This document shows positions 25,527-35,714 of a stretch of 64,000 nt of DNA, piece after piece. The notes beneath the pieces are model-generated. The model worked only from the letters and a program-made list of their open reading frames with translations. It made no database searches and was not told the DNA's origin. Numbering within the stretch: the stretch's first letter is position 1; each line of letters opens with the position of its first letter. A program made the position numbers and the translations under genes. The DNA comes from JBBQZP01 sp038207585 (GTDB taxonomy: Bacteria; Pseudomonadota; Alphaproteobacteria; Rhodobacterales; Rhodobacteraceae), in NCBI GenBank assembly GCA_038207585.1, contig JBBQZP010000009.1, positions 46,371 to 110,370 of the forward strand, given 5' to 3'.

Positions 25527-26575
25527 TGTTCTTTGCCTCTGACAATGCATCGGGTGTTCCGCCGCAGGTTCTGGCCGCCCTTGCCCGCGCCAATGACGGC
25601 TATACCAAATCCTACGGCGCCGACACGATCATGGACGGCGTGCGCGCCCGCATCCGCGAGATATTCGAGGCACCAGAGGCGGCAGTCTATCTGGTCGCCA
25701 CCGGAACGGCGGCGAATTCCCTCGCCCTGTCAATCGGTTGCCAGCCATGGGGTGCCGTATTTTGCCACCGCCACGCGCATGTCGAGGCCGATGAATGTGG
25801 CGCGCCTGAGTTCTTTACCGGCGGCGCGAAACTGGTTCTGGTCGACGGCGCGCATGGCAAGATGACACCCGACACGTTGCAAGCCGCGCTCGCCCGCACC
25901 GGGCGCGGCGGCGTGCATTCGGTGCAGCGCGGCATGCTGACGCTGACCAATGTGACCGAGGCGGGCACGGTTTACACGCCGTCTGAGGTCGCCGGTCTGG
26001 CTGCCCTCGCCCATGCCGACGGCCTGCCCGTGCATCTGGACGGCGCACGCTTTGCCAACGCGCTGGTTGCGGGCAACGCCAGCCCTGCCGATGTGACATG
26101 GCGCGCGGGCGTCGATATCCTGTCGTTCGGCGGCACGAAAAATGGCCTGATGGGCGTGGAAGCGGTGGTGATTTTCGACCCCGCAAAGGCGTGGGAATTC
26201 GAGTTGCGGCGCAAACGCGCGGGGCATCTTTTCTCGAAACACCGGTTCCTTTCGGCGCAGATGGAGGCATATCTGGACGGTGATCTGTGGCTGACCCTTG
26301 CGCGGCAGGCAAACCGGGCGGCCACGCGGTTATCGGCGGAGATAGCACAGGTTCCGGGCGGCACGCTGACGCATCCGACGCAGGCCAACATGGTCTTTGC
26401 GGGCTTTCCCCGCGCCCTGCACCGCAAAGCGCAAGACGCGGGTGCGGCGTATTATTTCTGGCCGTTTGATCAGACGCTGGATGGCCCGGACGACGAGGTT
26501 CTGACCGCGCGCCTTGTCGCCTCATGGTCCACGACCGACGCCGATGTGGACGGGTTCTTGCAGCTTCTGGCTTAG
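25526..26575 (+). CDS. Threonine aldolase family PLP enzyme (beta-eliminating lyase fold)
   Basis: A 349-residue fold-type-I PLP enzyme. It opens FFASDNASGVPPQVLAAL, then DGYTKSYGAD, LVATGTAANSLALSIG and CHRHAHVEADECGAPEFFTG. The cofactor region is HLDGARFANALV, with the Schiff-base lysine in SFGGTKNGLMG. This matches low-specificity L-threonine/allo-threonine aldolases, which yield glycine and acetaldehyde. GAGGAG lies about 9 nt upstream and the start is coupled to ycgN (TGATG). It ends 1 nt short of the convergent isomerase gene. Confidence 0.88.
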   Translation: MFFASDNASGVPPQVLAALARANDGYTKSYGADTIMDGVRARIREIFEAPEAAVYLVATGTAANSLALSIGCQPWGAVFCHRHAHVEADECGAPEFFTGGAKLVLVDGAHGKMTPDTLQAALARTGRGGVHSVQRGMLTLTNVTEAGTVYTPSEVAGLAALAHADGLPVHLDGARFANALVAGNASPADVTWRAGVDILSFGGTKNGLMGVEAVVIFDPAKAWEFELRRKRAGHLFSKHRFLSAQMEAYLDGDLWLTLARQANRAATRLSAEIAQVPGGTLTHPTQANMVFAGFPRALHRKAQDAGAAYYFWPFDQTLDGPDDEVLTARLVASWSTTDADVDGFLQLLA

Positions 26576-26576
26576 T

Positions 26577-27173
26577 TTACAATCGCCCGCCCAGATGCGC
26601 GTCAAGATCGTCAAGTCGGTCCTGGCCCCAGAACATCTCTTCACCCACGATGTAGAAGGGCACGCCAAAGACGCCGCGCGCCACCGCTTCTTCAAGGTTT
26701 GCGACATAGGTTTCGGCGGCGGCCAGCATGTAGCGGTCGTTGATGGCAGGATCAAAGCCATGTGCGGCCAGCACCTCGCGCACCACCTCGTCATCCGCGA
26801 TATTGCGCCCCTCGGCCCATACGGCGCGGGGGAAAGCTTGCACCAGCCCCGGCAGATCGCCACCGCCCGCCTTGATCGCCGCGATGATCGCATAGGATGC
26901 GGGCGCGGGCGCTACCGGGAAATAGGCGGGCTTCGGGTCCAGCTTCACCCCCGCCTTGGCGGTGGCGCGGCGCAGTTCCTGCAAGCGGTAGGCCAATCGC
27001 GACGGATGGCGGTCTTTCATGGCCTGCCCGCCGGTGCGCACAAACAACGCAGGCGCGTCCAGCGGTTTGTAGGCAATGTCGGCCCCGTGACGCGCCGCGA
27101 TATCCTCCAGCCGCGCACCTGCCAGATAGGTGAACGGCGACATCGGGGCAAAAAAGTAATCAATCCGGGCCAT
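26577..27173 (-). CDS. DsbA-fold 2-hydroxychromene-2-carboxylate isomerase-like protein
   Basis: A 198-residue thioredoxin-fold protein without a CxxC. IDYFFAPMSPFTYLAG carries the serine (residue 11 or so) that replaces the redox cysteine in kappa-class GST/HCCA isomerases. YKPLDAPALFVRTGG and GVFGVPFYIVGEEMFWGQDRLDDL complete the family pattern. HCCA isomerases act in naphthalene breakdown with glutathione, but no such pathway is nearby, so the true substrate is unknown. The ATG at 27173 has GGAG 7 nt upstream. Confidence 0.87.
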   Translation of the reverse strand: MARIDYFFAPMSPFTYLAGARLEDIAARHGADIAYKPLDAPALFVRTGGQAMKDRHPSRLAYRLQELRRATAKAGVKLDPKPAYFPVAPAPASYAIIAAIKAGGGDLPGLVQAFPRAVWAEGRNIADDEVVREVLAAHGFDPAINDRYMLAAAETYVANLEEAVARGVFGVPFYIVGEEMFWGQDRLDDLDAHLGGRL

Positions 27174-27277
27174 TCGACACTCCATTGCAGCGGTGACAGT
27201 TCCCAAGACCCTAGTCGGGTGGTAAGCGATGTCAACGTCACGAATCCTTCATCTGCCAAGCGCGAGGATCCCCTTAA

Positions 27278-28297
27278 ATGGCCGCCATCACCGAGCCGAA
27301 ACTGATTTCGGGCAATGCCAACATGTCGCTTGCAAAGGCCATAGCGCGGCGGATGTCGATGCACCGGGGGATGTCGGTCAATCTGGTGGATGCGCGGGTT
27401 GAACGGTTCAACGATCAGGAGATTTTCGTCGAGGTGTACGAGAACGTGCGTGGCGAGGATATGTACATCATCCAGCCCACGTCGAACCCCGCAAACGACA
27501 ACCTTATGGAATTGCTGATTATTGCTGATGCGCTGCGGCGGTCGTCAGCGACGCGGATATCGGCCGTGATCCCGTATTTCGGATACGCCCGGCAAGATCG
27601 GCGCTCCAAGGCACGCACGCCGATTTCCGCGAAACTGGTAGCGAACCTGATCACCGAGGCGGGGATTGACCGGGTTCTGACACTGGATCTGCACGCGGCG
27701 CAAATTCAGGGGTTCTTCGATATTCCGGTGGATAACCTCTATTCCGCGCCGATTTTCGCGCTGGATATCGAGCATCATTTCCGCGGTAAACTGGACAATG
27801 TGATGATCGTGTCGCCCGATGTCGGTGGCGTCGCCCGCGCGCGCGAGATTGCAAAGCGGATCGGGGCACCTTTGGCGATTGTAGACAAGCGGCGCGAAAA
27901 GGCGGGTGAAATCGCCGAAATGACCGTGATCGGCAGTGTGGAGGGCAAGACCTGCATTATCGTCGATGACATTTGCGATACGGCCGGAACTTTGTGCAAG
28001 GCGGCTGAAGTGCTGGTCGAAAACGGCGCGGTCGAGGTTCACAGCTATATCACGCATGGCGTGTTGTCTGGCCCGGCAGTGGATCGGATCGAGGCGTCGG
28101 TGATGAAATCTCTGGTGATCACGGATTCGATCGAACCCAATGCGGCGGTCAAGGCGGCCAAGAACATTCGTATCGTCCCGACAGCACCGATATTCGCGCA
28201 GGCCATCCTGAACATCTGGAACGGGACATCGGTATCGTCGCTGTTCGAGACCGAGACATTGGTGCCGATTTACGAAGGCATGTATCAGCGCGGCTAG
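27278..28297 (+). CDS. prs: Ribose-phosphate pyrophosphokinase
   Basis: A 339-residue enzyme that makes PRPP from ribose-5-phosphate and ATP for purines, pyrimidines, histidine and NAD; hisG, hisZ and purEK in this window use or follow from it. Motifs: ARVERFNDQEIFVEV, PYFGYARQDRRSKARTPISAK (ATP-binding flexible loop), LTLDLHAAQIQGFFDIPVDN, DKRREKAGEIAEM and the PRPP loop CIIVDDICDTAGTL. It is slightly longer than the usual 310-315 residues, as in other alphaproteobacteria. Confidence 0.97.
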   Translation: MAAITEPKLISGNANMSLAKAIARRMSMHRGMSVNLVDARVERFNDQEIFVEVYENVRGEDMYIIQPTSNPANDNLMELLIIADALRRSSATRISAVIPYFGYARQDRRSKARTPISAKLVANLITEAGIDRVLTLDLHAAQIQGFFDIPVDNLYSAPIFALDIEHHFRGKLDNVMIVSPDVGGVARAREIAKRIGAPLAIVDKRREKAGEIAEMTVIGSVEGKTCIIVDDICDTAGTLCKAAEVLVENGAVEVHSYITHGVLSGPAVDRIEASVMKSLVITDSIEPNAAVKAAKNIRIVPTAPIFAQAILNIWNGTSVSSLFETETLVPIYEGMYQRG

Positions 28298-28323
28298 GCG
28301 CTTGTCGTGCCCTTGCGGTTACT

Positions 28324-28351
28324 CCGCGCTTTGAAGTCGGAAAAAGCGCGG
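28324..28351. terminator. Stem-loop between convergent prs and H-lectin genes
   Basis: CCGCGCTTT (28324-28332) pairs exactly with AAAGCGCGG (28343-28351). There is no long T-run after it on either strand, so it may be a weak or Rho-assisted terminator. Confidence 0.45.
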
Positions 28352-28388
28352 ACTGACCGAACGGGAAGGACAAGCGTAGCGTCTCAGA

Positions 28389-28757
28389 TCAGTACAGATC
28401 CCATTGTTCATCATCGCGCATCGGGCCAATCGCTGTCCAGTCTGCGCGGACTCGGGCGACGCGGGTATCGCCCCAGGTTCGGAACACCAGATGAAAACCA
28501 TCGACGGTGATGTTTTCCGCCTGAAGATCCGCGCGGGAATTGGTCTTCTGATCCATATCCCACATCGACATGCCCACCAGAACGGTAGGAATGTCGGTAA
28601 AGCGTTCTGCGAACTTGACGATGTGGCGGCTTTCACGCGGACCCTGTCCTGTCCACATGACGCCGCCATCGGCAAAATCCGAGAACAGGACCCGGCTGCC
28701 CTGATCCACCCCGACGCTGCCCGCTGCGATACGCTTCATTTTCCGTGCCTTGGCCAT
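28389..28757 (-). CDS. H-type lectin domain protein
   Basis: A 122-residue protein that is almost all one H-type lectin (discoidin-I C-terminal-like) domain: SRHIVKFAERFTDIPTVLVG, MSMWDMDQKTNSRADLQAEN, ITVDGFHLVFRTWGDTRVARV and a final WTAIG. Family members bind N-acetylgalactosamine-type sugars; there is no signal peptide, so its location is unclear. The start could be 28757 or 28739. It is preceded by the ATP synthase terminator and convergent with prs. Confidence 0.78.
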   Translation of the reverse strand: MAKARKMKRIAAGSVGVDQGSRVLFSDFADGGVMWTGQGPRESRHIVKFAERFTDIPTVLVGMSMWDMDQKTNSRADLQAENITVDGFHLVFRTWGDTRVARVRADWTAIGPMRDDEQWDLY

Positions 28758-28806
28758 CGCACCACGATAGGCGCTAATTCCGTCAAAATCTGGTTAATAA
28801 AATGGA

Positions 28807-28831
28807 AAAGCCCCGCTGGACGGGGCTTTAT
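28807..28831 (-). terminator. Terminator of the atpHAGDC operon
   Basis: On the minus strand AAAGCCCCG / CGGGGCTTT with a TCCAG loop, followed by TTCC. It lies 34-58 nt past the atpC stop. Confidence 0.8.
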
Positions 28832-28864
28832 CCACCATTTTTACGACAAACTCGCAGCAGCGGC

Positions 28865-29257
28865 TCAATGCCCGGTTGCAGCCCGCGTCGCGATCACATC
28901 CTGGACCATCTTTTCCGCCATATCACGGTCTTCGGGCAAAGCGGCGTCAGCAAGCGAGCGCGCCTCGGCCAAGAGTTCATCATAGACGGTGCCGGTCATT
29001 TCTTCGACCGGAACCGCACGCTCGGCCAGAACCGAAACCGCAGATCCGGTGATCTCGGCAAAACCGCCCGTCACCGTGTAAGACTGTGTTCCGCTGGCCG
29101 ACACCACGCGCAGGATGCCGGGGCGCAGGGTGGTGATGGTGGGGGCGTGCCCCTCCATCGCCGTCAGGTCGCCGTCAGCACCTGGGATCTGCACCTCGGT
29201 CGCGGCAAGCGAGGCGAGCCTGCGCTCGGGGCTGACCAGATCGAATTGCAGTGCCAT
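28865..29257 (-). CDS. atpC: F-type ATP synthase epsilon subunit
   Basis: A 130-residue central-stalk subunit. The N-terminal beta sandwich (LQFDLVSPERRLASLAATEV, then IPGADGDLTAMEGHAPTITTL and GGFAEITG) is followed by a short C-terminal helix (VYDELLAEARSLADAALPED). It couples gamma rotation to catalysis and can inhibit hydrolysis. Last gene of the operon, 10 nt after atpD, with a terminator behind it. Confidence 0.95.
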   Translation of the reverse strand: MALQFDLVSPERRLASLAATEVQIPGADGDLTAMEGHAPTITTLRPGILRVVSASGTQSYTVTGGFAEITGSAVSVLAERAVPVEEMTGTVYDELLAEARSLADAALPEDRDMAEKMVQDVIATRAATGH

Positions 29258-29267
29258 ATCCGCCCCC

Positions 29268-30701
<1,434 letters not shown>

Positions 30702-30722
30702 ATCGTCTCTCCGTTAAGGTTC

Positions 30723-31592
30723 TCAGAGCGCCTCGGCGCCCGAGATAATCTCGATAAGTTCTTTGGTGATGGCGGCCTGACGCGACCGGTTGTACTGGAT
30801 CGTCAGCCGGTTGATCATGTCGCCTGCGTTGCGGGTGGCATTGTCCATCGCTGACATGCGGGCACCCTGTTCAGAGGCCGCGTTTTCCAGCAATGCCGTA
30901 AACACCTGAGTCGCCACAGCGCGGGGCAGAAGGTCGGCAAGAATTTCTTCTTCACCCGGTTCATAATCGTAAAGCGCGCTCACCTCGGCCTCGCCTTCAA
31001 AGTGGGCGGGGATGATTTGTTGGGCGGTGGGGATCTGACTGATCACCGACTGGAAGCGGTTGAAGAACAGCGTCGCCACATCAAACTCGCCAGCGTCAAA
31101 GCGGGACAGCACATCCTTGGCGACCGATTGCGCATTGGAATAGGCCATGCGCTTTACATCGCTGAAATCGACATGGCCGATCATGTACTGGCTGAAATCG
31201 CGCTTAAGCTGCTCGCGGCCTTTTTTGCCAACGGTCAGGATTTTCAACGTCTTGCCAGCCGCCAGCAATTCATTCGCCCGCAGCCGTGCCAGACGCACAA
31301 TGGTGGAGTTGAATCCGCCGCAAAGCCCGCGCTCTGCCGTCATCACGACCAACAGATGCACTTTATCGGCCCCCGTGCCCGCCAGCAAACGCGGCGCACC
31401 GTCCGATTGGCCGACCGACGACGCAAGCCCTGCCATCACGCCCCTCATGCGTTCGGCATAGGGTCGCGCAGCTTCGGCCGCCTCTTGCGCACGACGCAGT
31501 TTGGCAGCAGCGACCATCTGCATGGCCTTGGTGATCTTGCGCGTGTTCTTCACACTCGCGATCCGGTTTTTAAGGTCCTTCAGACTCGGCAT
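30723..31592 (-). CDS. atpG: F-type ATP synthase gamma subunit
   Basis: A 289-residue rotor shaft. The N-terminal helix MPSLKDLKNRIASVKNTRKI and the C-terminal helix MSAMDNATRNAGDMINRLTI (then QYNRSRQAAITKELIEI) form the coiled coil that turns inside the alpha3-beta3 ring; ERGLCGGFN is in the Rossmann-like middle. The length is normal. It is 15 nt after atpA. Confidence 0.97.
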   Translation of the reverse strand: MPSLKDLKNRIASVKNTRKITKAMQMVAAAKLRRAQEAAEAARPYAERMRGVMAGLASSVGQSDGAPRLLAGTGADKVHLLVVMTAERGLCGGFNSTIVRLARLRANELLAAGKTLKILTVGKKGREQLKRDFSQYMIGHVDFSDVKRMAYSNAQSVAKDVLSRFDAGEFDVATLFFNRFQSVISQIPTAQQIIPAHFEGEAEVSALYDYEPGEEEILADLLPRAVATQVFTALLENAASEQGARMSAMDNATRNAGDMINRLTIQYNRSRQAAITKELIEIISGAEAL

Positions 31593-31607
31593 ATGCCCTG
31601 CCCCCGC

Positions 31608-33146
31608 TTACGCGAAGTCTTTGGCGAAGGCGTCAAGCTCGGCCCGGATCGCTTTTTCCAGATCGCCCGCAACTTTACGGTCGTTCTTGGTGATGTCTTC
31701 CAGAAGCGCCTTGCCGGTGGTGCGCAGCTGCTTGAGCAAGCCCGCCTCATAACGGCCTACGTCCTTGACCGGAACCTTGTCGAGATAGCCCTTGGTGCCC
31801 GCAAAGATCACGCAGACAATCTCGGCGTTGGTCAGCGGCGCGTATTGCGGCTGCTTCATCAACTCGGTCAAGCGTGCGCCACGGTTCAAAAGCTGCTGGG
31901 TCGATGCGTCAAGGTCCGACCCGAACTGCGCAAACGCCGCCATTTCGCGGTATTGCGCCAGTTCCAGCTTGACCGGGCCGGCAACCGATTTCATCGCGTT
32001 CGTTTGGGCAGATGAGCCGACGCGCGACACCGAAAGACCGGTGTTCACGGCGGGGCGGACGCCCTGATAGAACAATTCCGTTTCAAGGAAGATCTGGCCA
32101 TCGGTGATCGAGATCACGTTGGTCGGAATGAACGCCGAAACGTCGCCGCCCTGCGTTTCGATGATCGGCAGCGCAGTCAGCGAGCCCGAGCCGAAATCCT
32201 TGTTCAGCTTCGACGACCGCTCCAGCAGGCGTGAGTGCAGGTAGAACACGTCGCCCGGATAGGCTTCACGTCCCGGCGGACGGCGCAGCAAAAGCGACAT
32301 CTGGCGGTAGGCGACGGCCTGTTTGGACAGGTCATCATAGATGATCAGCGCATGACGGCCATTGTCGCGGAAGTATTCGGCGATGGCAGTGGCGGCATAG
32401 GGCGCCAGAAACTGCATCGGTGCCGGGTCGGACGCGGTGGCGGCCACGACAACGGTATAGTCAATCGCACCGGTTTCTTCCAGCTTTTTCACAAGCTGGG
32501 CCACGGTCGAACGCTTTTGCCCGATAGCGACATAGACACAATAAAGCTTCTTGGATTCGTCCTTGCCCGCAGCTTCGTTATACGACTTCTGGTTCAGGAT
32601 CGTATCCAGCGCGATGGCGGTCTTGCCGGTCTGACGGTCGCCGATGATCAGTTCGCGCTGGCCACGGCCAACCGGGATCATGGCGTCAACCGATTTCAGG
32701 CCGGTCGCCATAGGTTCATGCACTGATTGGCGCGGGATGATGCCGGGGGCCTTTACGTCTGCCACGCGACGCTCGGTCGCTTTGATCGGGCCTTTGCCGT
32801 CGATCGGGTTACCCAGACCGTCAACCACACGCCCCAAAAGCGCGTCACCCGCAGGCACGTCCACGATGGACTTGGTGCGCTTGACGGTATCGCCTTCCTT
32901 GATCGAACGGTCGTCACCGAAGATCACGATGCCGACGTTGTCAACTTCGAGGTTCAGCGCCATGCCACGGATACCACCGGGGAATTCCACCATCTCGCCG
33001 GCCTGAACATTGTCCAGCCCGTGCACGCGCGCGATCCCGTCGCCGACGCTCAGCACGCGGCCAACTTCGGCCACCTCGGCGTCTTTCCCGAAATTCTTGA
33101 TCTGCTCTTTCAGGATGGCAGAGATTTCAGCCGCTTGGATACCCAT
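31608..33146 (-). CDS. atpA: F-type ATP synthase alpha subunit
   Basis: A 512-residue non-catalytic nucleotide-binding subunit. Walker A GDRQTGKT is near residue 170, with PVGRGQRELIIGDRQ just before it; the arginine finger lies in VSRVGSSAQTNAMK. The N-terminus (MGIQAAEISAILKEQIKNFG) binds the delta subunit. The atpH stop abuts its ATG with no gap, so translation is coupled. Confidence 0.98.
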   Translation of the reverse strand: MGIQAAEISAILKEQIKNFGKDAEVAEVGRVLSVGDGIARVHGLDNVQAGEMVEFPGGIRGMALNLEVDNVGIVIFGDDRSIKEGDTVKRTKSIVDVPAGDALLGRVVDGLGNPIDGKGPIKATERRVADVKAPGIIPRQSVHEPMATGLKSVDAMIPVGRGQRELIIGDRQTGKTAIALDTILNQKSYNEAAGKDESKKLYCVYVAIGQKRSTVAQLVKKLEETGAIDYTVVVAATASDPAPMQFLAPYAATAIAEYFRDNGRHALIIYDDLSKQAVAYRQMSLLLRRPPGREAYPGDVFYLHSRLLERSSKLNKDFGSGSLTALPIIETQGGDVSAFIPTNVISITDGQIFLETELFYQGVRPAVNTGLSVSRVGSSAQTNAMKSVAGPVKLELAQYREMAAFAQFGSDLDASTQQLLNRGARLTELMKQPQYAPLTNAEIVCVIFAGTKGYLDKVPVKDVGRYEAGLLKQLRTTGKALLEDITKNDRKVAGDLEKAIRAELDAFAKDFA

Positions 33147-33707
33147 TTATCCGACCTCTTTCATTGAATTCTGAAGCGCCGCCAGCTTGGCCTTGACCGA
33201 TGTATCAATCATCGTCGAGCCCAGTTTCACGACAAGACCACCGATGAGGCTTTCATCGACGGCGGTTTTAAGGATGACAGTCTTGCCGACGCTGGCTTTC
33301 AGCGTAGCGGCGAGTTTCTTGGATTGCGCCGCCGTCAGGGCGGTGGCCGAGGTAACTTCGGCCGTCATCTCGCCCTTTTCGTCGGCGATGCGCGCGCGGA
33401 TATTGGTCAGCATCTGCGGCAGCACGAACAGACGGCGATTCTTGGCCATCAGTGCCAGCGTGTTGGCAACGGTGGTCGAAACGCCCATCTTTGCGGCAAT
33501 TGCAGCCATCGCCGCACCCTGATCTTCGCGCGAATAGATCGGCGACGAAATCAGCGCGCCGAAATCGGGACTGACCTTCAACGCTGCATCAAGCGCATCG
33601 ACGTCTTTTTCAAGGGAAGTCAGTGCCTTGTCGTCTTTGGAAAGATCAAAGACAGCAGCCGCATAGCGGGCCGCGATGCCAGAGGAAATCGAGGCAGATT
33701 CGGACAC
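33147..33707 (-). CDS. atpH: F-type ATP synthase delta subunit
   Basis: A 186-residue peripheral-stalk protein linking the alpha subunit to the b subunits. SSGIAARYAAAVFDLSKDDK opens the helical N-domain and KTAVDESLIGGLVVKLGSTMIDTSVKAKL is the classic C-terminal OSCP motif. I place the start at the GTG at 33707: GGAAGGG lies 5 nt upstream and the next residues (SESASISSG) match known N-termini, whereas a longer frame reaches 34094 through non-conserved sequence. First gene of atpHAGDC; the Fo genes are not in the window. Confidence 0.94.
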   Translation of the reverse strand: MSESASISSGIAARYAAAVFDLSKDDKALTSLEKDVDALDAALKVSPDFGALISSPIYSREDQGAAMAAIAAKMGVSTTVANTLALMAKNRRLFVLPQMLTNIRARIADEKGEMTAEVTSATALTAAQSKKLAATLKASVGKTVILKTAVDESLIGGLVVKLGSTMIDTSVKAKLAALQNSMKEVG

Positions 33708-33807
33708 GTCAACCCTTCCAGTTGCTTGGCCCGGACGCTGCATGACGCAGGCCAAGGACGGTCTAGGGCGCATACGAGGGAAATTCGCATGCGTCTGATT
33801 TGGGTTG

Positions 33808-33836
33808 TCTCTAGCAGACGGGTTTGCACCCCGCAA
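33808..33836 (-). promoter_or_regulatory. Candidate promoter of atpHAGDC
   Basis: On the minus strand TTGCGG (33836-33831), 17 nt, TAGAGA (33813-33808), about 100 nt before the atpH start. The -35 keeps TTG only; this is the best-spaced pair in the 236-nt gap. Confidence 0.35.
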
Positions 33837-33943
33837 CCACTTAGGTAGCGCATTCGTGACAAGGTTTTGCGGCATCTTGTCCGGGCCATTGCTGCAGTTG
33901 CAACCCAAGATCGAAGCGCCCCCGGAAGCACCCGTGACCGCGG

Positions 33944-34702
33944 TCAGCGGCGCCCCATTACCGGCTCTGGCGAGCCCGCGCCGGCTCCCTCCAGCACCTT
34001 CAGGGGTTTGCGCACCGCCGCCCCCAACCCGCCGCGCGTCGGCGCATAGACCTGCTTGCTTGCCTCCACCATCAGTACGCCGCCCGCAAACCACGGCATG
34101 ATCCGCCGACCCGTGGTTTCCCAGAATTGCGCGGTGCGCAGCCAGAACCGCTTGCCCGACGGTGGCGCATAAAGCGAGGAAAGGCTGCGTTCCGGGGTGA
34201 AGCCGTGCCGTTTAAGCTGCGCCTCAAGCTGGCGAAGCGAATAGGGGCGGCCAAAGCCAAAGGGGGTGCCATCGCGCCGCGCCCAAAGGCCGGACCGGTT
34301 TGGCACCACGAACAACGCCTTGCCACCGGGGCCCAGCACGCGGTGACATTCCTCCAGCAAGGCTGACGGATTCTCGGATGTCTCCAGCCCGTGCATCAGA
34401 ACCAGCCGGTCCACCATGCCGGTCGCAAGCGGCCAGGTCGTCTCTTCACACAGTACCGACACATTCGCCATTCCGGCGGGCCAAGGCATCACGCCCTGCG
34501 GCCCCGGCATCAGCCCGATGACGCGGCGCGCATCGGTCAGGAACGGGCGCATCAGCGGCACGGCAAAGCCATAACCTGCGATGGTCTGGCCCTTCACATT
34601 GGGCCACAATCCCACCACCTTGTCACGGATCGCCCGCTGCGCCACCCGCCCCAAGGGCGTGCGATAATAGAAGTCGCGCAGATCAAGCACATCAAGATGC
34701 AT
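33944..34702 (-). CDS. Class I SAM-dependent methyltransferase
   Basis: A 252-residue methyltransferase. It opens LDVLDLRDFYYRTPLGRVAQ; the SAM site is degenerate (IAGYGFAVPLMRPFL, where the usual GxGxG is GYGFA), followed by RVIGLMPGPQGVMPWP, a Methyltransf_11-like ETSENPSALLEECHRVLGPGGKALFVVPN and RPYSLRQLEAQLKRHGFTPE. The substrate is unknown. The ATG at 34702 starts at the conserved segment; 34720 is possible. It is divergent from gloB; similar pairs occur in related genomes. Confidence 0.84.
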   Translation of the reverse strand: MHLDVLDLRDFYYRTPLGRVAQRAIRDKVVGLWPNVKGQTIAGYGFAVPLMRPFLTDARRVIGLMPGPQGVMPWPAGMANVSVLCEETTWPLATGMVDRLVLMHGLETSENPSALLEECHRVLGPGGKALFVVPNRSGLWARRDGTPFGFGRPYSLRQLEAQLKRHGFTPERSLSSLYAPPSGKRFWLRTAQFWETTGRRIMPWFAGGVLMVEASKQVYAPTRGGLGAAVRKPLKVLEGAGAGSPEPVMGRR

Positions 34703-34764
34703 TGCGGCTGGGCCTTTCATCGGCAACACTGAACCCAAGTGTAACCGAATAAGGGGCAAAGACC

Positions 34765-35532
34765 ATGCCACCCGATCTTGTCATCATTCCGTGCCTGTCA
34801 GACAATTATTCGTATCTGCTGCACGATCCCCAAACCGGGGCGACTGCGGTTGTCGATGTACCGGACGCGGCCCCTGTTCTTGCAATGCTGAAAGGTCGCG
34901 ACTGGACCCTGAGCCACATCCTGATCACGCATCACCATTCCGACCATATCGACGGCGTGGCCGAGGTGCAAAAGGCGACCGGCGCTGCTGTCATCGGGGC
35001 GGCTGCCGATGCCCACCGCCTGCCCCCCCTGACCCGCACGGTGGTCGAAGGCGATGTGATTGACGTGGGCAATCTTGCCTTGTCGGTGATCGAAGTGCCC
35101 GGCCACACCATCGGCCACATCGCCTATCACTGCGCCGCAGCCGAGATCGCCTTTACCGCCGACAGCCTGATGGCGGCAGGTTGCGGGCGGCTGTTCGAGG
35201 GCACGCCAGCGCAGATGTTCGAAAGCCTGGCCAAGCTGGCCGCGCTTCCCGAAGACACGCTGATCTGTTCGGGCCACGAATACACTCAATCGAACATCCG
35301 TTTCGCGCTAAGCCTTGAACCGGACAATCCCGAGCTTATCTTGCGATGCGAAGCAACCAACAAAAGCCGTGCAAAAGGCGTGCCGACTGTGCCGGTGCCC
35401 CTTTACGACGAGCTGGAAACCAACCCATTCCTGCGTGCCCACCTGCCATCTCTGAAAGCAGCAGTGGGTATGAAGGATGCAACAGACGTCGCGGTTTTCG
35501 CCGAAATTCGCGCCAGAAAAGACAGGTTCTGA
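34765..35532 (+). CDS. gloB: Hydroxyacylglutathione hydrolase (glyoxalase II)
   Basis: A 255-residue metallo-beta-lactamase-fold enzyme that splits S-lactoylglutathione to lactate and glutathione, the second step of methylglyoxal removal. The metal motif ITHHHSDHIDGVAE is near residues 53-66; GHTIGHIAYHC, FTADSLMAAGCGRLFEG and SGHEYTQSNIRFAL follow, and the C-terminal HAGH_C domain contains SRAKGVPTVPVPLYDELETN for glutathione binding. Divergent from the methyltransferase gene. Confidence 0.95.
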   Translation: MPPDLVIIPCLSDNYSYLLHDPQTGATAVVDVPDAAPVLAMLKGRDWTLSHILITHHHSDHIDGVAEVQKATGAAVIGAAADAHRLPPLTRTVVEGDVIDVGNLALSVIEVPGHTIGHIAYHCAAAEIAFTADSLMAAGCGRLFEGTPAQMFESLAKLAALPEDTLICSGHEYTQSNIRFALSLEPDNPELILRCEATNKSRAKGVPTVPVPLYDELETNPFLRAHLPSLKAAVGMKDATDVAVFAEIRARKDRF

Positions 35533-35714
35533 CCGCAGACCCGTCTTGATACTGACAAACCGATCACAAATTGTAAGTCTGACGGAACATTCCACACGAA
35601 AGTGGAAAAAGAACTTGAAGCCCGGAAAATAAAACCGAACTTTAAGCATATCGGGCCACGGTCGATGCAGGGCATCCCGCCCTCGCCGACCCTGAGAAAC
35701 AGGAGCACCAGAAC

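Noticed and set aside
33708..34094. A longer start for atpH
   Set aside because: The upstream codons run antisense to nothing conserved and overlap the methyltransferase gene. The GTG at 33707 with GGAAGGG fits the family.
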